64,000 bases of DNA, from assembly GCA_963920705.1 (NCBI GenBank), contig OY987237.1:5114601-5178600 (forward strand), read 5' to 3'. Numbering within the stretch: the stretch's first letter is position 1; each line of letters opens with the position of its first letter. The position numbers and the translations under genes are program-made. Source of the stretch: Odiellus spinosus (lineage: Eukaryota; Arthropoda; Arachnida; Opiliones; Phalangiidae). Under the pieces are notes generated by a model. It saw only the letters and a list, made by a program, of their open reading frames with translations, made no database searches and was not told the DNA's origin. This document shows, piece by piece, positions 1-11,043 of the stretch.

Positions 1-2085
1 GTAAGTTGGAAGTGGGGTTTAGAACAACAACGCGCTTTTGAAACTTTGAAAGAAAAATTGTCGACTGCCCCTATAATTGCCTCTCCAAACTTTAAGCTCC
101 CATTCACAATTCACACTGACGCCTCGAACGTTGGAATCGGCGCGGTGTTAACGCAAAAAGATAAAGAAGGGAAGAGTAGAGTCATTCAGTTTGCTAGTAA
201 AACGTTAGACGCCACGCAGCGTAAGTTATCAGTAACAGAACGAGAATGTTACGCAATAGTTTGGGCAATCACCGAAAAATTTCGTGTCTACCTCGAGGGC
301 GCACCTTTTGAGGTGATTACGGATCATAAGTCGCTCGAATGGTTAAAAAACGCGAGAGATCCTACCGGTAAATTCACCAGGTGGAGTACTAGACTCCAAC
401 CTTTCGATTTTAAAATAGTTTATATACCCGGTAAGGATAACATAGTAGCGGACGCCCTTTCTCGAATACCCGAGTCTAATGAGACCGAAAATATAGTAGT
501 AGCAACGGTGGAATTAGATACCACCGAATCCGAAGTGATAGTTTTAGATAGAGAACGGATAATCGAAGAGCAGCGATTGGATAGTAAAGTTGGCAGTTTA
601 TTGACCTTTCTGGAGGGAGGTTCAATGGATGTTAATAACGCTAATACAAAAGTAGGAAATTGGGTTAAGCGAGTAGCACCCTCCTGTAAATTAATTGACG
701 GAATAGCTTATAGAAGCATAAATCCAATAAGTCAATCAGGAGAAGTAAATAGTAGTAGAAACAATAGCACGTGCACAAATAATAGTAGTAGTAGTACCCC
801 TAAAGACGAAAATAGTAGAAAAAGTCAAGGGTTAGTTGCCTCGTTTTATATAGTAGTCCCCAAAAACCTTATTAAAGTAGTAGTATCCGCTTGCCACGAT
901 ATCCCATCTTCCGGTCATCAGGGTAAATCCAAAACATTAGAAAGAGTTCGTAAATATTACACATGGGAGGGAATGACAAAAGATATTAGTAATTTTGTCA
1001 AATCCTGCAAAATTTGCCAAGAGCATAAATCCCCGCCGATGAAGCCAGCTGGTTTTATGAAATCAGCGGAGCCATCCCAACCTTGGGAAGTTATAGGAAT
1101 AGATTTAAAGGGGGAATACCCTCGAAGTAAAAAAGGAAATTCGCAAATTTTAGTAGTACTAGATTATTCAACTAAATGGGTTGAGGCTTTTCCTTTAAAG
1201 AAGGCAACTGCCAAAAATATCGCCACTCTTTTGGTCAATCAGGTATTTTCTCGTTTTGGCGTACCTAAGAGAATTGTGAGTGACAATGGTCCCCAATTTG
1301 TCTCAAATCTCATGCAGGAGGTTTGCAAGCTGTTCAATATCAAACAGCGCTTCACCTCCTTCTATTCGCCTCAATCCAATCAAACGGAAAGAGCGAATAG
1401 AAATCTAGGCATGATGATCAAATGCTACGTAAAGGAGAGCCACCAATATTGGGACGAGGGATTGCAACAGTTCGTTATGGCTCTGCGTTCTTCTAAAAAC
1501 GAATCTACCGGCTTTACGCCATCGTTTTTGAATTTTGGTAGAGAAATTAGAGAAGCACCCATAATGAACGTAGACAATCACCAAATCTCAAAGGCCTGCG
1601 AGGTTATAGAGCCCCTCCGCAGAGCTGAAATTATTAACAGCGCTATATCGAAGGCTCAAGCTAACTTAGTAGTAGCTCAAGAGAAAAACGCCGCTTTGTA
1701 TGACCAAAAGAAGCGAGATTTTGAATTTAATCAGGGAGACATAGTCCTAAAGAAAACGCACTATCAATCGTCAGCCGGTGATAGGTTTTCGGCGAAGCTG
1801 GCCAAAACATGGGAAGGCCCCTTCGTTATTGTTAGAAAGTTCTCGCCATACACTTACAAACTAGGTAATATAGATAGTAGTCAGCAATTAAAGGGTACTT
1901 TTAATCTTCGTGAACTCAAGCTCTATACGGAGCGTCCACTAGAAAACGGAGCATCCCCTCAGATAGCAATCCCTGAGAAAAATTCTCAGGCCAAGACCCC
2001 TGAGAAAAAACGTAAACCTCGCCCAGAAATTGTACGGCCTCCAGCGGACAGTGGGTTTCATATGAATTTGCGTTCCCGCAAATAA
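1..2085 (+). CDS. Ty3/Gypsy retrotransposon pol polyprotein, 3' part (RNase H + integrase)
   Basis: The frame is open from base 1, so this is the C-terminal part of a pol polyprotein whose protease and reverse transcriptase lie outside the window. Counting residues from base 1, it opens with the tail of reverse transcriptase (WKWGLEQQRAFETLKEKL). RNase H follows, with acidic residues D40 (HTDAS), the TERE motif at 79-82, D108 (ITDHKSLEW) and D151 (VADALSR). After a Ser/Asn-rich low-complexity stretch (bases about 710-830) come the integrase HHCC zinc finger (GHQGK...CKICQEH) and the catalytic core D368, D428 (SDNGPQF) and E463 (SPQSNQTER). There are 34 residues between the last two. A GPF/Y-like module (WEGPFVIV) and a basic tail follow. 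Together these domains copy the element's RNA and insert the cDNA. The lack of stops and the intact catalytic residues suggest a fairly young copy. No env-like frame follows. Superfamily is certain; clade is not assigned. Confidence 0.95.
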   Translation, partial: VSWKWGLEQQRAFETLKEKLSTAPIIASPNFKLPFTIHTDASNVGIGAVLTQKDKEGKSRVIQFASKTLDATQRKLSVTERECYAIVWAITEKFRVYLEGAPFEVITDHKSLEWLKNARDPTGKFTRWSTRLQPFDFKIVYIPGKDNIVADALSRIPESNETENIVVATVELDTTESEVIVLDRERIIEEQRLDSKVGSLLTFLEGGSMDVNNANTKVGNWVKRVAPSCKLIDGIAYRSINPISQSGEVNSSRNNSTCTNNSSSSTPKDENSRKSQGLVASFYIVVPKNLIKVVVSACHDIPSSGHQGKSKTLERVRKYYTWEGMTKDISNFVKSCKICQEHKSPPMKPAGFMKSAEPSQPWEVIGIDLKGEYPRSKKGNSQILVVLDYSTKWVEAFPLKKATAKNIATLLVNQVFSRFGVPKRIVSDNGPQFVSNLMQEVCKLFNIKQRFTSFYSPQSNQTERANRNLGMMIKCYVKESHQYWDEGLQQFVMALRSSKNESTGFTPSFLNFGREIREAPIMNVDNHQISKACEVIEPLRRAEIINSAISKAQANLVVAQEKNAALYDQKKRDFEFNQGDIVLKKTHYQSSAGDRFSAKLAKTWEGPFVIVRKFSPYTYKLGNIDSSQQLKGTFNLRELKLYTERPLENGASPQIAIPEKNSQAKTPEKKRKPRPEIVRPPADSGFHMNLRSRK

Positions 2086-2329
2086 ATCTGATAGCTTGAA
2101 TATATTCTAAGTGAGAAGAGATTTGATCTCGTGCTTTTTGCGTGCTGGGAAAGGTACACTCCCGGTCTTTGTAAATTATAGCCGTAGCCTAGTCTTATTT
2201 CAAGCCCTTGTATATATATTTCAATCCTTTTAGTGTATTTATGTTAGTGTTTAAATTTTTTAAGTTATTAATTTTTTTGGGAGGTTGGATAGCCCTCACG
2301 AGGTCGCTCGGAGTCTTAGCGGGGGGGAG
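2086..2329 (+). other. Retrotransposon 3' untranslated segment with polypurine tract
   Basis: This non-coding stretch lies between the pol stop and the putative LTR. It ends in the purine run GGGGGGGAG at 2321-2329, followed directly by TGTAGC. That is the expected position and form of the plus-strand primer (polypurine tract) of an LTR element. Confidence 0.7.
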
Positions 2330-3741
2330 TGTAGCGAAATATTTGTGTCGTATCGAATAATAGGAAAATATTTGGGTTATTCCAAGTAAAACGATTTCCA
2401 GGTATTCTCTTGTGCTATCAAAAAGCCATTAAGTTGAATATGGGTCAGGAGCACCCAATTATAATATTTTCAAAAGGGCAACCTTTAGAAAATAAACTTT
2501 TGGCGGCATAGCGACTTTAAGTCGCCTATCTTCCCTTTGTTAGATCTCCCCAACTTCTTTTTATCTTATCTACAAAACTCATTGCCATACCCAAGAAAGC
2601 CATTAAGTCAACCCCTTCCTTTAAATGAAAAATAAAGGTTGTAAATAAATATGCAGGTGAATAGGAATTAAACTGTCAAATATTATATGTTTTATTGTGT
2701 GCATGTTACTAATGGCATGGACGACTCGAACCAGGCCCATTTATCAAAGCTCGACCAATGCCGAGAATTTCTAAGAAGTGCGTGTAAAGCGCGTGAGAAC
2801 GCTTCGGTAACGAACCCTACGCGTTCTAAAGATACCGAACTAAGTGATAAAAGATAAGGCGATGGCTTCCCAGGAGTCACTGATGGGGTATCCGATGGAT
2901 CCCGGTATTTCCCCAATCATGTGACCGACCTGAAAACTAGGATAGAGAGAGAGAGTAAAAACAGAACAGCTAGATGTCCGAAGCAGAGAAGAGCTGACCA
3001 ACCTAACCAGAGAAGTGGAACCAACATCCATAAAGGAATCAGGACTTTAAAATAAAAGTTCTGATAGGGACTTAGCCATTTTCCCGAGATGATGTCACCA
3101 CTCGAAGGAGATGTAGGATGGTTCGAGAACTGACGGAACCCTTTGCGCTGGCCGCGAATCTACCTGACTAATCCGGACCACCCGCCGATCTCCGACGGCG
3201 TCGTCGACTCTCCAATAGCAGATGTGGTCATCGTCTCTCTCTCTCCCGCTCGTTCATCCGCTCATGGCCACTTTCCCGATGGGATACAGAAGCCCGACTC
3301 TTCGTGAAAGAACTTAGTGATGAGTACAATAAACTTAGCGCGCTCGCGTGTTTATATAGTTGTAAATAATTTGTAGAACATTTTTAGTTTAATTGTAGTA
3401 GTTAGGGCATTGGTCGAGTCCGCATGTCGCATGTTATTATTTAAGGGGGTTTTTATATTTAAGTGTCATTATTATAGTAGTGTTGTATATTGATTTAGTA
3501 GTAGTTTGTGTTTAATTTAATAGTAGTTATAGTTGCTTGTTTTAGTAGTAGCAATTAATTACTGCTAATTAAATTATGTTTAGTAGTAGAACATTAAATG
3601 ACGATCTTTGGTATGGCAATCTTGACTCTTAATTAAACTTATATCCCTTACTTCTGATTTAATCGTTTCGATAGTAGTAGTAGTTAATGCTTAACACTTG
3701 GCATCGCTAGGCCGCTAATAGTAGTAGCAAAAAGTGTTACA
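2330..3741 (+). mobile_element. Putative 3' LTR of the Ty3/Gypsy element
   Basis: The left edge is TGTAGC right after the polypurine tract. The right edge is placed at GTTACA (3736-3741), which pairs with the start as an imperfect TG...CA inverted end. A possible AATAAA signal lies at 3328-3333. The segment is rich in AGTAGTAG runs (about 3400-3730) of the same kind as in the pol frame, and these stop at the proposed end. The 5' LTR is outside the window, so the boundary and the 1.4-kb length are inferred. Small open frames inside look like chance. Confidence 0.5.
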
Positions 3742-4578
3742 ATACTAAAGGACTTTTTTCACTGACGATCGGATTTTTACATGTAATTTTCCAAGCCGCG
3801 TTCACTGAAAATGAGCCTTTGCTCAACAGTTTTGTCCATCGACTGTGGTACTTTTCAAGCTTATTAAAAGTTATTTATAAATAGATTTTGCAACATGGAG
3901 GGACTAGGAAACGATAACGTCAGTCGGAGCTCGCATTGCATGAAAAAATATGTCTTTTATTCTAGTTCCGGTGAAAACTAGATATTTATTTTCATTTATT
4001 GAAGAGGCAAAGAACCCTTTTAGGTTCATTAGAGGATATATTTGAGTCGAAACGTTTAATCCTAGAGGGAGGCAGCAGTCAGCGTAGGATTCTTACCTCT
4101 CATGGTGGGCTCCTTGGAGGTTTTCTCTGTAGAGAGTTTATATGAATCTAATCTATTGTATTCGAAATTAAAATTTCGTTCCATTAGAAATCTGCATCGA
4201 ATTTTCGTAGAATGAAAACACGGTGGCGTATTTTATCAACCAATGCTCGCTCAGATTGAAGTCATCGCCGTTAAAACTTGAATTTTAATTAACTTGGAAA
4301 TTTTACCTCTTTCAACTCCTATTAGCTGCGCCCTCATAGCTGCGTTCACACTAGAGACTTTGAAACTGTGTTGAAAAGGTCAAATTATAGAATTTTTGGG
4401 GTCAACCGTGTATATATTTAATCAAAAATTCAAATTAATATCTAGAAGAGTTGATTTAAACATTCTAAACGGTTTGATTTAAACAGACCTTATCGTCTGT
4501 AAAAATGTTCCACCAACCGAGCTTCGCTGTTCAACGAAAAGCTCTATTCTAGGAGACAGTATACTAATCGTAAACAAC
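3742..4578. other. AT-rich intergenic DNA with one dispersed repeat
   Basis: I see no coding exon here. The only recognisable item is the GCGTTCACACTAG repeat starting at 4342, listed separately. Confidence 0.5.
4342..4490 (+). repeat. Dispersed repeat, GCGTTCACACTAG family, copy 1
   Basis: GCGTTCACACTAGAG is followed by a segment close to one at 22883 (TTGAAAAGGTCAAATT, then TTTTGGGGTCA). A degraded opposite arm (AAACGGTTTGATTTAAACAG) lies near 4468-4487. The family looks like a small inverted-repeat element; this copy is diverged and its right edge is approximate. Confidence 0.45.
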
Positions 4579-4908
4579 ATCCCATCAAGAATCCATTCAG
4601 GTTCCATAAGAATATGGGAGGGCCGCGATTCAATAACCATCCTCCCAAACTTTGTAGCAAAAGTTCGTACGCTTCGAATCGATTTTTCAAGTAAATCGCT
4701 CCTGACATCTATTATTAATCCGTGCCACTAACGACCTTGACATAATATTTTGGGTAATAAAAATGGAGCCGACCGAAAAAAGATCTAAGCGCACAAATGA
4801 TGCGAAAATTGTGGACGTACTTTTGTTACAAAGTTTGGGAGGATGGTACCAGAGGCTAAAGCTATGCTCCCATATTCTTATGGAACCTGAATGGATTCTT
4901 GATCCCAT
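4579..4908. mobile_element. Miniature inverted-repeat element, family F4 (316 bp)
   Basis: The element is 4586-4901, flanked by the perfect 7-bp direct repeat ATCCCAT (4579-4585 and 4902-4908). The outer terminal repeats are 35 bp (CAAGAATCCATTCAGG... at 4586-4620 against 4867-4901) and appear identical. A second inverted block of 28 bp (starts CCATCCTCCCAAAC; 4637-4664 against 4819-4846) sits inside. The spacers between outer and inner blocks are 16 bp (left) and 20 bp (right) and unrelated in sequence. There is no credible protein inside, so it is non-autonomous. Short open frames across it on both strands follow from the inverted arms. Confidence 0.9.
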
Positions 4909-6014
4909 AAATAATTGTACACAAAAATATATTACACTTTTTTTATTAGACGAAATTTGGTAATTTATATAAAAACATTCTTTCGTGTTTTTCTTTTCCT
5001 TCGCCCTTTTATATCAGTTTTCTTTGAGCTATAATACGCTTTATTAAGATTACGTAAGCGTCCAAAAAATAAAGTTATTTTCGCTGTTTCTCGGCATGTT
5101 CTAATTGAATAAAATTTAATTATTACGACAGAAAAACCAAAATAATGATTTTTTGGTAATTTTGTACCGAATTTTTAAACGAAAATAATTATTATTTTAA
5201 GTTTTTATTTTATTTAACCGGTTTGTTTTCACGGGTCCAGTTAATACAATTATCTAGAGACCCAAATTTAGTATACAAATTGTTTTACTAAAATGTGCCA
5301 ACTATTTTTTTTTTTTAAGACGGTTAAACATTCAAAAATTTGAGGAACTTATTTTTTTGGGGGAAAATTTTGGGATTTTGAATTCATTTAATATACAAGT
5401 CCGACGTCCAAAATTTTTACGTAATTTGGTTTATTCTTAATTCATTTTTACATAAAACAATAGAAAATTACGATGTAAAAAGTGTACTGTTTCATTCTTA
5501 TCTTTGATCGGCGATCGCTCGCGAGCATTTGAAGATAAACACGAAATAGTGTCCACTTTTCTTCGAAAAGGTCTATTAATGAAGCGAGATTTAAATATAC
5601 CCTGTTGTTAGGCTTCTTGGTACAAAAAGCACGATGTATACAAACATACGATTACAAATTTGTATCAACACTTTTAATACGTATATATACATAATGTTAA
5701 TTATTATTATTATTCAACCTATTTTAATAATACCGGTATTTTAAATTATGGAAATTCACTTTTTTTAACATATAGTATTTATTCCCAAGACCATAGTTTT
5801 GGTTTTACATGGAAATTAAGTCCGGATAAAAGTTAAATATTTTTCTTTGGCTTGAAATTGAAAGAAATATTTTTTCTAAATCTTTATTGAACTATTTAAT
5901 TTAAAGTATTCATTTTAAACAAGGAAATCGGATAGTTTGAGACCGTATTTAATGTTAAAAATAAAACCTTACCTGCAAGGTAATAATATTATCAGCCAGA
6001 ACAGTTTTCAAAAT
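4909..6014. other. AT-rich intergenic DNA, nothing recognised
   Basis: Homopolymer T/A runs and short AT-rich motifs only. No exon, RNA gene or clear repeat was seen. Confidence 0.4.
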
Positions 6015-6156
6015 AGGCCTAAGATTACTTCTGCCTGTCACCCTGGAAACAACTCATCCTCCAGGCTTTCTTTTGTCTTTCTACCCAAAAGGGAAGCTCA
6101 GAAGGTGAGCCCACTTCCAGTGAAACAGGCAGGTGACAAACAGAAATCCTAGGCCT
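6015..6156. mobile_element. Small inverted-repeat element or hairpin (142 bp)
   Basis: AGGCCTAAGATTACTTCTG and the following GTCACC at the left are mirrored at the right end (reverse complement AGGCCTAGGATTTCTG, then GTCACCTG). This gives imperfect arms of about 30 bp. A smaller inverted pair, CCTGGA/TCCAGG, lies inside. I found no clear target duplication. The family is not identified. Confidence 0.55.
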
Positions 6157-6182
6157 TTAAGCTATAATTTTAAATTGAACCG

Positions 6183-6290
6183 AATGAAGTACTTTCACGA
6201 AAGAGACCGAGCGAAAGAAACCATATCACGTGCCAGAACGCGGAAAAATATAATAGCCAGGCGATCGATCATAGTGATGACGTAGTTGAC
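6183..6290 (+). repeat. Dispersed repeat, ATGAAGTACTTTCAC family, copy 1
   Basis: ATGAAGTACTTTCAC, then AAGAGAC-like sequence, AATAGCCAGGCGA and TGATGACGTAG occur in the same order here and at 22107-22200. The copies are diverged. A short piece (TCACGAAAGAGACCG) recurs near 47896. Confidence 0.45.
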
Positions 6291-8929
6291 TGTAATTTAT
6301 GATTTCCAAAAACTTACAGAATGCCAGTTATATTTTTTTACAGTTGTGGTATTTTTTAAATGGCATTTGAATATGATTTTATTGTTTTTTATGATCTTTA
6401 TTTTAAAACTTCACGAGAAATCGATGGCATATTAAGCATCTACCTCTTCATCTTAAGTCTTAATAGTAATATCTTTTATTTAAATTATTTCTATTCCAAT
6501 CATTCTAATCCAATTAAAAATATTTATCTCGTATCTGCCACTTGTAAAGTAACCAATGACGTATATATTTCCACAGAAACTCAAATGTAATTATATCTAA
6601 TTAACTTCCAGGTAGTTAGATAACCTTGACCTCGGCGAATTAGGTATATAACAAACTGTAACGCGACACAAAGATTCATCGTAAACTTGGCGAAACTAAT
6701 TAGTCCCTCGGCGTTAATGAGTTTTAAAAGGTTAATTATGTAAATTTCTTACAGCTCTTCGCTTTTCCTTGATATGCCCAACTTAAGGGACGATTTGCTT
6801 CCAATTCTATCTCTCTCACTCTCTTGAAAATAGCCCGTACTAAATATCTAACAAATATTCAAGATTAGAATTTATTGGGAACAATATATTCTTAAAGGTT
6901 AAATGTTTTTAAAGTGCCAGTAACATTATATTTAAGTATAATTAAATCAAATTATGGTTTTATTTAATTCGATATTTGGATGAAGTTTGTTTTATCGTAG
7001 AAATAGATACAGGAAAACAATAATTTTGTGATAATGAATTAAATAAATTTTCCTTAATTTACTTCTACAATTTTCGTACATTGATATAAATTCGCGGGAA
7101 ACTATGTCACTGGAACTTTAAAAATTATCTTAACAATATATTCGAAATGGATAAGCGTTTTAAAGCGAAGCTCAACTCCTTTAATGAAACGGCTCTTTAG
7201 GGAGAAATCGAAAACGATTAACAAAGATCGAGTGATATTGAGAAAGGAACTGATATTTAGTATTAAATCGGAGTCAATCTATTAAAATTATAATTCGCCT
7301 TTGCGACTATATCGGTCAATTAAAATGCTCTTCGTAAAATAGTATTATTTGTCAATTAATAATTCAACCGAACAATACAATTTAAAATGTTAGCTAATGA
7401 AGTTTCATTCTTTGTCCGTCCATTGATTTCAAAATTGAAAAGAAATACGATTATAATTACGTCATTTCCTGTACAGTTGTTCTTTGAATTTCTCCCTTCA
7501 TTGTCTCTAAGCTAGTAAAATAATTTCATCGAGGAATTTGTATGGTTTAGGAATTTAAATCTGTCGATTAGTTATTTACTCTGGGTATTAATGAATGGGT
7601 AGTTATATTTAATTAATTAGGGTTAATCTAATTAATAAAGCGCGCACACTGATTGGTCCAAGGATTTAATGGGGGGAACAAAACTTACGCGAAGTAATAT
7701 TTGAATACCAGTAACAACGATTATGGAGTTAATTAATAACTAATTAAAATATTCTATTAATGAAATTAAATTTAAGGTAGCTCAATAATAGGTATTTATT
7801 TATTTTTTTTGCTATAGAACATTTTATTTTGGCACGAGTTATACTTAATCTATGTAATAAAAAATCTTATTATTTTCGGTTTCTATATTACAATATTATT
7901 ACTGTTTATACACAAAAGAACGCAAATTCTTTTTTTAAACTCGTGAATCATTTTTTTTTTATTTATTCGCGAAAATTTCATTTCCTTTCAATATTTCGTT
8001 GAAAGTGTACACTTTTAATTATTAATAATTTTAATACATTGAACGTTTTTACGCGAATTTTACACCTATTTTTTTTTAATAGACTTGATATAGGGATAAA
8101 AAGGACTATTTTACATATTAGGGTTAGAATTCGGTGCTAGATTTTGTTTTTGGGGGTCCAGGCAATAAGGGGGACATTACTACAAAGTAATAAATATTCT
8201 AATTCTAAAATTTATAATTTGTTTTTATATACACAATATTTTTAATTATCAAGCTCTCTATCGTACGGATAATGTCTCCAAAAACCCTCGACTCTGCATT
8301 AGGGATTTCTTTAAAACCTTTTTATAATTTTTACCCAATTTCAAAATGTTTATTACATCGAAATTGGTTCAATTTTTACATGATATGAAGTTTTCTAATC
8401 TTTTAAATTTTTCGATGAGTTAAATACCATTTGTACCAAATCATTGGTAAAATTCTGGTATAGGTTTATAGAAAAAAAACTACTTACAATAAATATACGT
8501 ACAATTTAGTTTTAGAAAAAGAAAAATGGGCTTTTTTCCTTCAATATCGTGTGTCATTTTAATTGGTATAACTCGAGTTGCGGTTAAATCACGTCATAAG
8601 GTCATTAAACTTCCGCGTCTTAGTTGCGCTACAAACCAGCTTAAAAGCCTTCAGTCGTTAATCAGTAGAAAATTTTAAACAATATCACGTGATTCTCTAA
8701 TTTACTCGATTTATACCAACAATGATTTAATTTGTTTCTGGCGTTTTTAGTTGCCAATTTTCTTGAAACTTTTCTTTAAATTAGCTTCTAAATTATTCAC
8801 CAAGTTAGTGTCAGCTGCCATTGTTTGGACCCTCGTGTATAATAATTTATTTCACCTTGTAGATATGTAGCCTCAAACTTCTTACATAGATTTGCGCCAT
8901 TTTTGGCGAAGCTGGGTCTTTTTTGGTTT
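6291..8929. other. AT-rich intergenic DNA downstream of frizzled
   Basis: No supported exon or structured repeat was seen in this stretch. The 76-residue open frame near 6360 is AT-driven and has no recognisable domain. Confidence 0.4.
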
Positions 8930-8935
8930 TTTATT
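8930..8935 (-). terminator. Candidate polyadenylation signal of frizzled-2
   Basis: AATAAA on the minus strand, about 90 bp past the frizzled stop codon. A second AATAAA lies at 8846-8851. Which one is used cannot be told from sequence. Confidence 0.35.
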
Positions 8936-9026
8936 TTATCTTCCAGGGGGGTTAGCGCGGATTCTGCCCCTCTGTATGATAACCTTTGTCCTCGAGTTCT
9001 TCTCGAATGTATGGTAATATTTCAGT

Positions 9027-10395
9027 TCATACGTGAGAAAGAGGCATGTGTTTCCCGTGACTAGAAGGTACCTGCCCTACGTGACTCACGGGACTCATGG
9101 GCTTGAACGCTCTGATTTGCGAACCGGATTGAGGATCGGTCATCATAACCGCGGATGGGGTACAACCCAAAACCCCTCCAACCGGAATTAAACCGGAACC
9201 GGGCAGGCCGATTCCTCCCATGACCGCGTGGTGATGATGACGATGATCTTCGTCGATTCCTCTGTTGCAGAAGAAACGACTGCGGAAACGTTTCCACGAG
9301 TCTAAGGTTTTACCGGACCAGATCCAGAAGCCGGACGTGATACCGACGACCAGACACATGAAGTACTTGAGCATGAAGACTGAATAGTCCGGTTTAACGT
9401 CTAAGGTCGTGCAAGGACAGTTTATCTTTCGCTCCCAAAGGTGGCGAAAGTGCTGCTCGTAAACGTAACAGCCGATGACTATGGTGGCTGGTAGGGTATA
9501 GAGGACGCTGAAGACCCCGATTCGAATCATCAGTTTTTCCAGCTTGTCCGCCTTGGCTCGCGCTTGTTGACGGATGACGTTACGAATGCGAAACAGGGCC
9601 ACAAAGCCCGCTAGTAGGAAAGAGGTCCCCAAGAGGAGGTAGACGCACAAGGGCGCCAGGACGAAACCTCGCAAATGTCCCAAGTCTTGATTACCGACCG
9701 AACATACCCCGGCGATCGGGTCGCCGTCTACGGCACCGATCGCTAGGATAACTATGCTTTTGACCGTGGGGACTAACCAAGCGGCCAAGTGAAAGTACTG
9801 CGAATAACCCGCGATGGCTTCGTTGCCCCATTTCAACCCCGCCGCCAGTAACCACGTCAAAGTCAAGATAACCCACCACAAGGAACTGGCCATCCCGAAG
9901 AAATATATCAATAAAAACACGACCGTGCAAGAGTCTTGTCGACCAGTCACGTGATAACTAATAACCGGGCCGTCGCAAGCCACGGCTTCGTGTCCCATGA
10001 AGAGTCTGACTATGTACCCGATGGATATCATCAAGTAACAACCCGAGAGGAAGATGATGGGACGTTCCGGGTACCGGAAACGTTGCATATCTATTAGGAA
10101 AGTCAAGACAGTCATGCTGGTACTGATGCAACAGAGGACGGCCCACAGTCCGATCCAGAAGGTGGCGAAGTTCTGCTCTTCCTTGTTGAAGAATTTTCCT
10201 CGACAGGGAACGGCGCAATTCATGATCGACCCCGTTTCCACCTTGTTGTAGTAACGATGATCAGTGTGATCCGTGATCAAGACGTTTGGGAGGCGACATT
10301 CGCAAGAACATTCATCCATTATACCCGGAATCCCTGGTACACCCGCGGGAGCGAGACCCATGTTGGGGTTGTTGCTCGGAACCAATCGGTCTTGC
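9027..10395 (-). CDS. fz2: Frizzled-2 Wnt receptor, coding exon 3 (seven-helix domain and tail)
   Basis: This last coding exon holds residues 223-678 of a class F receptor that binds Wnt outside the cell and signals through Dishevelled inside. The acceptor is ...TTTTCGCAG at 10396, and the split Arg codon (phase 2) joins exon 2 in frame. Seven hydrophobic helices lie at about residues 302-325, 335-356, 379-408, 424-445, 464-491, 512-534 and 561-583. They are preceded by the cysteine-rich linker ECSCEC and followed by the conserved Dishevelled-binding KTLDSW (585-590). The tail carries a His-rich patch (HRHHHH) and ends LSHV, fitting a class I PDZ ligand (S/T-x-V at the C terminus). The spliced protein is 678 residues, the usual size for the family. 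The stop is TGA. Assignment to the Fz2 (Fz5/8) class rests mainly on the ligand-binding domain in exons 1 and 2. Confidence 0.97.
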
Positions 10396-10776
10396 CTGCG
10401 AAAATGAATATGTTTAGTTAATTAATGTTTAAATTGTCTGATGGTAGATTTTGTGTTTAGATCTTAAACCTTGTTTGCTTGATTTTATATCGGGTACGAA
10501 GTTAGGGTATACCAAATCTGATCACGAGTTGGAACAGTCCATCTAGTAATTTGCCCTCTTTGACCGTTTACTTTTAATATTTCCTGGAATGGGGCTTAAC
10601 AAAAACGGACACATCCCGCAGCCTGTTCTTAAATATACCAATTAATTTCAAACTTTAGTTAATTTCGACGAGAATTCTTAAGATCGTCTCATAATGAAAT
10701 ATTTTAATTACGTTTCTCGACTCTCAAGGATAAGTTCTATAACTGTTTTAATTTTCCAACAAAGTTTCGAACGTAC
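10396..10776 (-). other. Frizzled-2 intron 2 (381 bp)
   Basis: The donor is AAAG|GTACGT (minus strand, GT at 10776-10775) and the acceptor TTTTCGCAG ends at 10396. Both flanking codons are split after the second base, so the join is in frame (AG|G, Arg). Confidence 0.9.
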
Positions 10777-11043
10777 CTTTCGCGTCCACGGAATGGTCTT
10801 CCTCTAAAACTTGGTCTCTTGGGGTCCTTAATTCTTGGTCTTTGACCCGATCCTGTCCCCGTGGTCGAGCCCGGAATACCAGGGTCCGGATTCTCTGGTT
10901 CCGCTCCGTTTTTGGCGTCCATACATAGTCGTTCCTGGTCCCCAAACTCTGGTAATTCTTCGCAGCTCATTCTTTCGGGCCAAGCAAATCCATACTGCAA
11001 CATAATTGGCGCGCAACCGGCTCTGGCTCGTTCGCAAACGGAT
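10777..11043 (-). CDS. fz2: Frizzled-2, coding exon 2 (end of Wnt-binding cysteine-rich domain)
   Basis: The exon encodes residues 134-222. The acceptor is TTAACTTAG at 11044, and the first base completes a split Arg codon to give CRSVCERARAGCAPIM. Four of the ten conserved CRD cysteines are here (C137, C144, C161, C174), with the Fz5/8-type run QYGFAWPERMSCEELP. The domain ends at LCMDAKN. A Pro/Gly/Arg-rich linker then leads to the membrane domain (GIPGSTTGTGSGQRPR...). The linker is low in complexity and is the least conserved part of the extracellular region in this family. The donor is AAAG|GTACGT at 10776. A start codon within this exon is not used, because the domain continues into exon 1. 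Confidence 0.95.

Noticed and set aside
2692-3031. Two minus-strand frames within the putative LTR
   Set aside because: Short, no domain, and antisense to a retrotransposon LTR.
9061-10251. Several 65-86 residue frames inside frizzled exon 3, on both strands
   Set aside because: Shadows of the GC-richer coding exon in other registers.
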